Of a DNA stretch of 15,946 nt, positions 7,603 to 15,158 are shown in pieces (position 1 is the first letter of the stretch; the number at the start of each line of letters is the position of its first letter). The DNA comes from Syncephalastrum monosporum B8922 (lineage: Eukaryota; Mucoromycota; Mucoromycetes; Mucorales; Syncephalastraceae): contig JNEN01000900.1 in assembly GCA_000697355.1 (NCBI GenBank), positions 1-15,946 of the forward strand, in the 5' to 3' direction. The position numbers were made by a program, and so were the translations under genes. The notes below the pieces were generated by a model. It had not been told where the DNA came from and ran no database searches. It was given only the letters and a program-made list of their open reading frames with translations.

Positions 7603-8012
7603 AAGGGAAAAAGAAAAAAGAGGAAGAAAAACTAGCTCCATGGGATTTCACTTTTTTTGACATATCCAGTGTGGGGACACTGTAGCATTAAAGCAATGGG
7701 GATCAGCGGGATATTTCGATTTCCTTTTCGGGACGGGTGTATGTGCACACGACAGCCAGTAAGCATTCGACCTCTTTTTCCCTCCCTTTACAGTCGGTGA
7801 GTACCAACAAGACGCATCCACTATCCAGCCAACCCCATCCACAACACGACCGACGAACGCATCGAACGCATCAGCCGAACGGATGGATGAACGACGAGAC
7901 GGATGGATGGACGGATGGACGGATGGATGGGCTGGCTTGGACGGATGGATGGATCCATCATGGACCAGAGCGCTAATACACTTTTGTTCTATGCATCGAC
8001 CAGTAACTAGCC
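7603..8012 (+). promoter_or_regulatory. uL2 promoter and 5' UTR, with a probable leader intron
   Basis: The first 80 bases are A-rich and include ATTAAA (7687-7692), a possible poly(A) signal for the gene on the left. A pyrimidine tract (7770-7790) resembles the initiation region of ribosomal-protein genes. GTGAGT at 7797-7802 and CTAG at 8007-8010, two bases before the uL2 ATG, suggest a 214-nt intron in the 5' UTR, a common feature of fungal ribosomal-protein genes. The intron would contain the GGAT-rich repeat at 7879-7954. The transcription start is not determined. Confidence 0.45.
7879..7954. repeat. GGAT/GGAC tetranucleotide-based repeat
   Basis: An irregular array of GGAT and GGAC units with one TGGGCTGGCTT interruption, 58 bp upstream of the uL2 start codon. 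It lies within the putative leader intron. It could be a slippage-prone simple repeat with no function. Confidence 0.85.
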
Positions 8013-8937
8013 ATGGGTCGTGTCATTCGTGCTCAGAGAAAGGGTGCCGGAAGCGTCTTCAAGGCGCACACTGTCGGTCGCAAGGGCGCTGCCCAGCTGC
8101 GCACCTTTGACTATGCCGAGCGCCACGGTTACATTCGCGGTCTCGTCAAGGAAATCGTCCACGATCCCGGTCGGGGTGCTCCCCTTGCCAAGGTATATAT
8201 TTATACATTATTACGCGTTAAATTATAAAACACAAAGCTCACCCTATTTCTCTTGCTTCTTCTCTGCTCTGTTGTAGGTTGTCTTCCGTGACCCTTACAA
8301 GTAATGATTGGCTATGGCAGTCGCATATCACACGTATTCATGCGTCTCTCTCTATTTCCTTCCTTTGTGTACTAGGTACAAGCTCCGCACCGAGACGTTC
8401 ATCGCCACCGAGGGCATGTACACCGGCCAGTTCATCTACTGCGGTAAGAAGGCTGCCCTCGCCATCGGCAACGTGCTTCCCCTTGCGTCGATGCCCGAAG
8501 GTACCATCGTCTCCAACGTCGAGGAGAAGATCGGTGACCGTGGTGCTCTTGCCCGTACCTCCGGCAACTACGTGACCATCATCGGCCACGGTGAGGACGG
8601 CCGCACCCGTCTGCGTCTGCCCTCGGGCGCCAAGAAGATCGTCCCCTCCACCGCCCGTGCCGTCGTCGGTATCGTTGCGGGTGGCGGTCGTATCGACAAG
8701 CCCCTCTTGAAGGCCGGCCGTGCCTACCACCAGGCCAAGGCCAAGCGCAACAACTGGCCCCGTACCCGTGGTGTTGCCATGAACCCCGTCGACCATCCTC
8801 ACGGTGGTGGTAACCATCAGCACATTGGTCACGCCTCCACGATGGCCCGCGATGCCCCCGCCGGTCAGAAGGTCGGTCTCATTGCTGCCCGTCGCACCGG
8901 TCTTTTGCGCGGTACCAAGAAGGTCAAGGATCAGTAA
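8013..8937 (+). CDS. RPL2: 60S ribosomal protein uL2 (L8/L2)
   Basis: Three exons (8013-8192, 8278-8300, 8376-8937) total 765 nt and encode 254 residues, the same length as the yeast protein. The introns are 85 nt (GTATAT...GTAG) and 75 nt (GTAATG...CTAG); the middle exon is only 23 nt. The sequence starts [13 protein letters not shown] and carries [13 protein letters not shown] at residues 203-215, the universal uL2 loop with the histidines near the peptidyl-transferase centre. uL2 supports subunit association, tRNA binding and peptidyl transfer in the cytosolic large subunit. Codon use is strongly biased to C-ending and CGT/GGT codons, unlike its neighbours, as expected for a highly expressed gene. 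It is complete, with AATAAA at 8967 and a probable 5' UTR intron. Confidence 0.98.
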
Positions 8938-8966
8938 ACCTCCACACTTTCTCATTCTCTGTACCT

Positions 8967-8972
8967 AATAAA
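8967..8972 (+). terminator. Polyadenylation signal AATAAA of uL2
   Basis: AATAAA lies 30 nt after the uL2 stop codon and is followed by a CA-rich stretch. Its spacing suits 3' end formation near 8990. Confidence 0.65.
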
Positions 8973-8979
8973 ACCGCCA

Positions 8980-9011
<32 letters not shown>

Positions 9012-9102
9012 GACAAAAGAAGAGAAAAGAAAAATTCAAGTAAAAAGCACGCCTTTTTGTTACTGGGATCCGTCATGCATCTATGGACTCATTTCCCATT
9101 GT

Positions 9103-9108
9103 ACGCGT
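9103..9108. promoter_or_regulatory. Candidate MluI cell-cycle box (ACGCGT)
   Basis: The palindrome ACGCGT lies 110 bp upstream of the DNA ligase start. In budding yeast this box binds MBF and drives G1/S transcription of replication genes including the ligase gene CDC9. The same hexamer also occurs elsewhere in the window (near 6519, 8213 and 12193), about the number expected by chance, so position and gene identity are the only support. Confidence 0.35.
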
Positions 9109-9218
9109 GTTATATGCGCTGAATATGAAATTAGCTGGATGCGCAGGATCCCGCGTTCTATTTTTCACACACACACACACACTCTCTTTTTTTTTTCTGG
9201 GGCATAGATATCATCCGT

Positions 9219-12200
9219 ATGAAAGGCAGCCAGAAGAAGGCAAAGCAGCACGACGCCAGTCAAACAAGACTGGACTCGTTCTTCAATCCGAAACGGAAAC
9301 GGACGCACGACGAGCAACAACAAGAAGACAATGGGGATCAAGAGGAGCCGCTTTTTCTCAAACCGCCATCGCAACCATTCTTCTCGCCATCGCACCGCAC
9401 CTCCGCCAGTGAATCCCCACCGGCCAAACAAGCCAAACAGAAGCAACCAGAGAGAGAGCCTCCCGCAGCCCAGCCTCAAGTGCCAGTAACTCTACCAGCA
9501 CCCATAACACATATAGCATCTATAGCATCTATAGCACCTACAGCACCTACAGCACCTACAGCAGCACCTGTACCCTTGACCACGGACGTGCTCCAGTTTG
9601 ACCCGCAAAGCTACCCACTGCTGGCGAGCGGGGAAACACGCGCACCCTACCAGTTCTTGGTCGAGGCATTCACCGCCGTGGCCGGCACCCAATCGCGGCT
9701 GGTGATACGCGACGTGCTGTGCAACATGCTGCGCGTCTTGATCCAGCAGAGCCCCGACGACGTGCTGCCCGCAGTGTGGCTCTGCTCGAACGCGCTCGCG
9801 GGCGCCTACGAGGGCGTCGAGCTCGGGATCGGCCCGCTCGTCTTGACCAAAGCCATCACGTCCATCACCGGCACGACCGCGCCCAAGCTGCGCAAGCTCT
9901 ACAACGACCACGGCGACTGGGGCGACGTCGCGTTTGCGGTCAAGCAGTCGGTGCGCACCATCGTCGAGCCCAAGCCGCTCCGCATCGCCACCGTCTTTGA
10001 CACGCTCCACGCCATCGCGGCCGCCAAGGGCAAAGGCGCGGTCGAGACCAAGGCCACCCTCGTCAAACGCCTGCTCCTGGCCGCCAAGGGCGAGCAGGTG
10101 CGCTACGTAGTCCGCACCTGTGTCGCCCACCTCCGCATCGGGGCGGTGCGCAACTCGGTCCTGGTCGCGCTCGCACGCGCCTTTGTCTTGACGTCCCCGC
10201 CCCACACGTCTCCTTTGCCGGAGGCGCTCGTCCGCCGCCCCACCGACACCACGAGCCAAGTGCATGCCAAGCTCAAGCACGCCGAGCTCTTGCTCAAAGA
10301 GTGTTATGCCCAGTGCCCCAATTGGAACAGCATTGTGCCCTGGCTGCTCGAGATGGGCGATGTGAGCCGTGTCTTTGAGCGGTGTGGTCTTCGCGTCGGT
10401 AAGTCCCCTCCCTTCCCCGCGACGTAACGAACCCCCCCCCCGCCCTTTTTTTATTTTTTATTTATTCTTACGTGCGCTTGAAGGTACTCCCTTGCGGCCC
10501 ATGTTGGGCCAGATCACCCGTGCAATTGGCAACGTTTTTGCCAAATTGGAGGGTAGAGATTTTTCATGCGAGTTTAAATATGATGGCCAGGTAAAGAAAA
10601 AAGAAAAGAAAAAAAGGAACAGTCCACTGCGCTCCCCTCGCTCTCCTCTGTATCATTCATCCTGATTTTTTCTCTATTTTTATTCTCTTTCTGCTCCATT
10701 GCGTGTAGCGAGCCCAAATCCATGTGGACTCACAAGGCCGCGTCAAGGTTTATAGCCGGCATCTTGAAGTAAACAATCCATGGAAAGGTGTCACAACTGC
10801 CCACTGATTTGCTGTTACCAGGATATGACCGACAAATACCCAGACATCGCCCGGCTGTTACCCTCTGTGCGCTCAGAAACGACCGAGTCCTTTATCTTGG
10901 ATGCTGAGATTGTCGCCATCGGGAAGGAGGGCACTATCCTGCCCTTCCAGACTTTAAGTAACCGTGGACGCAAGAATGTGACGATCGAAACCATCAGCAT
11001 TGATGTGGTAAAGTCCCTAGCTCTTATCCATGATATACAGCCCAATTCACAATGACCCATTTTGGTTGTGTTCTGTTGTGTAGTGCGTACTAGCATTTGG
11101 TGAGTTCCAGGAAAAAAAAAAAAGAAAGAAGGCTTTGCTTAGAGGCATAGGATACTTACCTCGCTTACATCTGTGCGCCACCCTCCCACACACACACACA
11201 TGCATATGAAAAAAAAAAAGATATCATGTATCTGAATGGCAAGAGCTTGTTGCAGCTTCCCTTCCGAGAACGACGACAGCACTTGCGCAACGACTTCAAG
11301 GTGATTCCACATCGGTTCGATTTTGTCGCGTCCATCGATGCCTCAGGCGACCCCGCTAAGCAAGATGACGTCCATGCGTTTTTCAAGCAAAGCATGAGCA
11401 AGGGGTGCGAGGGCATGATGGTGAAGGTCTTGGATGATATACCGGCCAATGGTAATGGCAGGATTCTTGCGACGTACGAGCCTGACAAGCGGGTCGAGAG
11501 TTGGCTCAAGGTGAAAAAGGACTATCTCGAAGGCGTCGGCGACTCCTTGGATCTTGTGGTACGTTCTTATTTCTACAAAAAAAAAAAAAAAGAGATTGGA
11601 GGGAAGAGTATGTGTGTGGCATGGATCCTATGATGATTGTGTTCTTTTGTTTTCTTCTCTCATAGCCTATCGGCGCCTGGTATGGCAACGGTCGCAAGGT
11701 TGGATGGTACTCGCCCATTCTACTGGCATGCTACAATGCCGAGGATGATACGCTCGAGAGCGTATGCAAATGCATGTCCGGTAACAAAAAAAAAGTTCTT
11801 TGCGGCTGTCGTAGTTGGACCCCGTATTAAACTACGAGACTTTTCCCATAGGATTTAGTGACACGTTTTACAAGGAGCTCAAAGACTTTTACTCGGTAGA
11901 GAACGGTCGTATTCTGAGCAAACCGCGTCATGATTATGTCACCGATTATCAACCGGATGGTAAATACAATACTATATCCATGTATCATATGCTTATGTCT
12001 TTGCTTAGTATGGTTCGATGCCACCAGTGTTTGGGAGATTAGAGGTTGACCCAAGGATATGGAGTGGTTTCCCCGTCATGATGACTGACATGTTACTGCT
12101 AGGTGCGGATATCACCATCAGCCCAGTGCACAAAGGGGCGGTAGGCCGGATTGATCCTGACCGGGGTCTCTCGCTCCGGTTTCCTCGGTTCATACGCGTC

Positions 12201-12305
12201 CGCGAGGACAAGCCAGTCGAGGAAGCGACCTCGAGCGAGCAGCTCGCCGAGCTATATATGAACCAATCTGCGTACAAGGATACAATAGAAGAAGAGGATG
12301 GGTAG
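9219..12305 (+). CDS. LIG1: ATP-dependent DNA ligase I (replicative ligase), 10 exons
   Basis: Exons: 9219-10398, 10484-10590, 10709-10768, 10822-11007, 11084-11099, 11221-11558, 11666-11780, 11852-11959, 12009-12044 and 12103-12305. They total 2349 nt, giving 782 residues. The enzyme seals nicks, notably between Okazaki fragments, in the nucleus. A PIP box at residues 15-22 (Q-T-R-L-D-S-F-F) should bind PCNA, followed by a basic K-R-K-R. After a disordered linker comes the helical DNA-binding domain (about 140-390). The adenylation domain has nucleophile Lys425 in F-K-Y-D-G, motif III D-A-E-I-V (474-482), motif IV E-G-M-M-V-K (580-585) and motif [11 protein letters not shown] (610-619). The OB fold ends with R-F-P-R-F-I-R-V-R. 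All key residues are intact. The fifth exon is 16 nt. The ninth intron has an unusual GTTGAC donor, but its removal restores W-E-I-R-G-A-D. Confidence 0.95.
9513..9566 (+). repeat. In-frame 9-bp minisatellite in the ligase linker
   Basis: Five to six tandem units of the form ATAGCATCT, ATAGCACCT and ACAGCACCT encode an Ala/Ser/Ile then Ala/Pro/Thr tract ([13 protein letters not shown]) between the PIP box and the DNA-binding domain. Unit length keeps the frame, so copy-number change would only alter linker length. Confidence 0.85.
11084..11099 (+). other. LIG1: 16-nt microexon (exon 5 of DNA ligase I)
   Basis: Exon TGCGTACTAGCATTTG is bounded by GTGTAG before it and GTGAGT after it. It codes C-V-L-A-F plus the first base of Asp in the conserved motif IIIa (C-V-L-A-F-D-I-M-Y-L). 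Skipping would remove 16 nt and shift the frame inside the catalytic domain, so inclusion is required for function. Confidence 0.85.
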
Positions 12306-12483
12306 CGGGCATGCCTAGTATGTCAGTTTCACATTGATGTGTCACTCATTAAATAAGCCACTACACCCACGCGCGACCAAACGAACAAGATATGCGCATA
12401 AATTGCGGCTCCCAAAGAGCGCCCTCCGCTTCTCAACCCATACCTTCTCTTTTATATTGGCACTTGACAGATTTTTCAGCACA

Positions 12484-13295
12484 ATGGATGGCACATCTAT
12501 AGCAACCAACACGCTGCTTGTTCCCAACATCCCTTCATCCTTCTTCACGTACCAGCCCGCGCTCGAAACCATTAAGGATTGCTTCCAGCAGTTCGGCGCC
12601 ATCTATGTCTTTGTCGCCATGAAAGGATTTGCCCGTCTCATGGTCATTTACGAAGAAACACAGTGCGCTATGGAAGCCAAACGAAAGCTGGACAAGACAC
12701 AGCTGCGATGGACAGAAAGCCAACACGATGGATGTGAAACCGTCGAGGTCACCTCGATTGGTGACGTGACGACGGACACAATCAGCGGCAATGAACAAAC
12801 CATGGAGCTACGGCTCTATTTTGGCCAGGTAAGACATTTAAGCTCGTAACAAACAGATGGTCTAAGCAAAAAGTAAAACATGCACAGCACAACCCCATCA
12901 ACCCAGACCTGAGCCAGCTGCAGCTGCAAGTACCCGAGAGTGAAAAGAACTTTTTAATATCGCCTCCAGGCTCGCCGTGCGAAGGGTGGCAGCAGACCGC
13001 CGAGTCGCCGCCCAACACAGCCGTGCTTGCCTCGGATCTGACCCACGCCGTGGACGAGCTGTCCGACGATGACATGGACCTCGATAACTTCTCGCTCGAT
13101 CCCAGCCAAGAGAAACGCGACAAACGCGTGCTCAAGATTATCAGTCACCAGGACGACGGTGATGAGGCCGATATACCGTCCATTACTGTCCAGGACTGGG
13201 ATGGCGATGCCCCACCGCAGCCCAAACCACCGCGCAACTTTCGCCCTCCACAAGCAACCATGGTGCCTACCGCACGACCCCCCGTGTCCACTTAG
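12484..13295 (+). CDS. Calcipressin (RCAN family calcineurin regulator)
   Basis: Two exons, 12484-12828 and 12888-13295, flank a 59-nt intron (GTAAGA...ACAG) and encode 250 residues. The N-terminal half is the RRM-like fold of RCAN proteins (T-N-T-L-L-V-P-N-I-P, then an A-R-L-M-V-I-Y strand, ending L-R-L-Y-F-G-Q). Exon 2 opens with H-N-P-I-N-P-D and carries the family signature F-L-I-S-P-P-G-S-P at residues 137-145, the calcineurin-inhibiting loop phosphorylated in homologues. P-S-I-T-V-Q (212-217) is a candidate PxIxIT calcineurin docking site. The protein should tune calcium-calcineurin signalling in the cytosol. The start at 12484 is preferred; an in-frame ATG at 12337 would add 49 residues but lies 32 nt after the ligase stop. 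The Asp-rich segment 165-185 is unstructured. Confidence 0.93.
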
Positions 13296-13587
13296 AATAA
13301 CCTTGTCTTCTTTTCTTTTCTTTTCTTTACCTTTAAACTCTCTTGTATTTTCCCTCCCGCTTTCTTTCTCCCCCCTCCACCCCCCATTTCAATCGTAACC
13401 TACCTTCAACAAACTGTGATAGGACGATCACCTCGGAAAACCGTGTAGAATCGCCAAACAAACATGAGCCTTATTATAAAGACGCGGCACCACCGCGCAA
13501 TGCGGTTTGACCCCCCTCTTTTCTTTTCTTTTTTTTTTTTTTCCATCGTCTTCGTTTTTTCCCATTTTGGAGACAGTTGAATGAAAC
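13296..13587 (+). other. Calcipressin 3' UTR and leader of the next gene
   Basis: The segment has a TTTTC-repeat block (13310-13325), a C-rich stretch, a second TTTTC/T-run block (13518-13542) and no AATAAA. An ATG at 13581-13583 opens a five-codon frame (stop 13596-13598) that overlaps the start codon of the next gene. No other gene is seen. Confidence 0.5.
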
Positions 13588-14648
13588 ATGGAGTCTAACC
13601 TGCTTGGGAGTGACCCGCACTCGAAAAAGATGCCTCTTTTCAGCAGCAAGCGCCTACAGCGTCGTCAAGCACTGGATTGGTACAAGAAACAGGGCGCTGC
13701 GCTCAAGAACCACATTCGCTCGTGGGTCCGCCACGATGCCGCGGCGCCCCACGACGCGACGGAGGCCTTGTCAGCTTGGATGGATCGCGCCCACCCCACA
13801 TCCGACGTCTTGCTTAAGCATGACGATAGCCCGCTGCCGCTGCCACGTCAAGCCTCACAGCCCCCATCCCGCCGACTCTCTGTCTTTCAAGCGCCTGTCG
13901 CAGAAGAAAAAGAAAGAGAAAAAGAAGAAGACGGAGATGAGCAGGAGACAGATTCGCCCCTCTTGGCCTTTCTGTTCGACGACGTCAACGACCTGGAAGA
14001 ACAAGAAGACCACGCTTCGACCTCGTCGGGCTGCTTGATGCTGCCCGATGCGTCACCGGCGATGGCTGCGACAGACGCGGCGCCGGCAGATACACCCGAG
14101 CCAGACGCTAAAATAGGATGCGAAGGAGAAGAAGCATCATCACCGCGCACGATGCCTGCGCAGGACCGCCCCTCATGGGCGATGCAGCTTCAGCAGCCGC
14201 AGAAACAGCAGCCGATGCTGAAGGATATCGTCAACCACGCGCACGAAATGCCCTGCCACATGAACAAGGTCAAAGGCCGTCTGTATGGTTGGTTTTTGGG
14301 CACGTTTCTGTACAGGCGTCCCCTATCGAGGAGAAGCAGTACAAAGGAAGAAAGGACCTTGGTGGAAGAGGAGGATACTGAATCAGGTAAGTCTTTTTGA
14401 TCGTTCTCTCTCGCTCTCTCTCTCTGTGTGTGTGTGTGGCAACCTGTGTAATAACCCCCCCTTTATTTTGATGAATAGCCCATCCTATCTCAACACCGAT
14501 TCCTACACCCATCTATCAAGAGGAATGCCTCCAATCACGCTCGCCCCGGGCAGGAACCTCACCGGCGAGTGCCCCTCGCGAGAACGAGCTCATGCCTGAG
14601 TCCAAAGATTTCTTGGCTTTCTGCGACTCAGCTTACTTTGGTATCTAA
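13588..14648 (+). CDS. Unrecognised 322-residue protein, mostly disordered
   Basis: Two exons, 13588-14386 and 14479-14648, flank a 92-nt intron (GTAAGT...AATAG) and total 969 nt. The N-terminus is basic (S-K-R-L-Q-R-R-Q-A-L-D-W-Y-K-K) and probably helical. An acidic/Lys-rich block follows near residues 108-125, then a short hydrophobic-acidic motif (L-L-A-F-L-F-D-D-V-N-D-L-E-E). A Gln-rich patch occurs near residue 200, and R-L-Y-G-W-F-L-G-T-F-L-Y near residue 235 is too short and mixed to call a membrane span. Exon 2 is Pro/Ser/Thr-rich and ends in F-L-A-F-C-D-S-A-Y-F-G-I. The two aromatic-acidic motifs (L-A-F-L-F-D-D and L-A-F-C-D-S-A) resemble each other and could be docking or activation motifs; this is inference. 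I know no family for it. A short upstream frame overlaps the start, suggesting translational damping. Confidence 0.68.
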
Positions 14649-15158
14649 GTAGCCTATAGGATAGTCGAGGGCTCTACCCATCAAGGTTGTCTCGGGCTAT
14701 CCCAACTTCCCACTTTGGCACACACATTCTATCTATCTATCTATCTATCTCCCTTTCTCTTTATTTATAACTTTATCCTGACGATTTCGTTCCTTGTGTA
14801 TTCTCTTTATTTTCTATACATACTATGTACCCAGCCTATGTACATGCTAGAGTGTGCAAAGATGAAGATAAAGAAAAAAAAAGCACACATCCCTTGGTTT
14901 CTCTGCACTCCGTTCGGCTCGTACAGTCGTGTTGCTCTTTATTCGATGGATCCTTGTGACATGACAGACAAGCACACTTGAAATTCCAGTAATCCTTCCG
15001 GAAAAGGAAAGGTAGCCTATTTTTTTTTTCTCGGGTGGGGGAGCTTGTTTATTTGGTCCCGCCCGAGCGAATTGTTTTCCCTTCTTTTTCTTCTTCTATT
15101 TTCATACGTACTCTACATTCTACATTCGACAATTCTACATTCAGTTTCTTTGTTTGGC
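14649..15158 (+). other. Long intergenic region with microsatellite, no gene seen
   Basis: It contains a (TCTA)n microsatellite at 14728-14750, an AT-rich part (14760-14830), an A-run at 14873-14882, a T run near 15020 and three copies of TCTACATTC close to the next start codon. Open frames are short and low-complexity. The right part is presumably the promoter of the gene at 15159. Confidence 0.55.
15112..15142 (+). repeat. Three TCTACATTC copies upstream of the start codon
   Basis: The nonamer occurs at 15112-15120, 15119-15127 (overlapping by two bases) and 15134-15142, all in the 50 bp before the ATG at 15159. It may be a slippage product in a 5' leader or a repeated protein-binding site. 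No known motif is matched with confidence. Confidence 0.6.

Larger units (their letters stand above)
8938..9218 (+). other. uL2 / DNA ligase intergenic region
   Basis: The left part is the uL2 3' UTR with AATAAA at 8967. Two CA microsatellites follow (about 8985-9012 and 9168-9182), with a T run at 9187-9196. The single ACGCGT at 9103-9108 is annotated separately. The ligase leader probably begins after 9120. No further gene is seen. Confidence 0.6.

Noticed and set aside
7730..7740. Rap1-like sequence (GGGACGGGTGT) upstream of uL2
   Set aside because: It matches the yeast site imperfectly, and Rap1 control of ribosomal-protein genes is not expected outside a branch of yeasts.
7879..7954. 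Possible CRISPR-like or structured array
   Set aside because: Units are 4 bp without spacers; it is a simple repeat in a eukaryotic genome.
8338..8955. 205-codon Gly/Thr/Val-rich frame antisense to uL2
   Set aside because: An artefact of the strong C-ending codon bias of uL2, which removes stops from the opposite strand.
9492..10280. 262-codon frame antisense to DNA ligase exon 1
   Set aside because: Composition (Gly/Arg/Asp/Val) mirrors the GC-biased ligase codons, and the sense frame has clear motifs.
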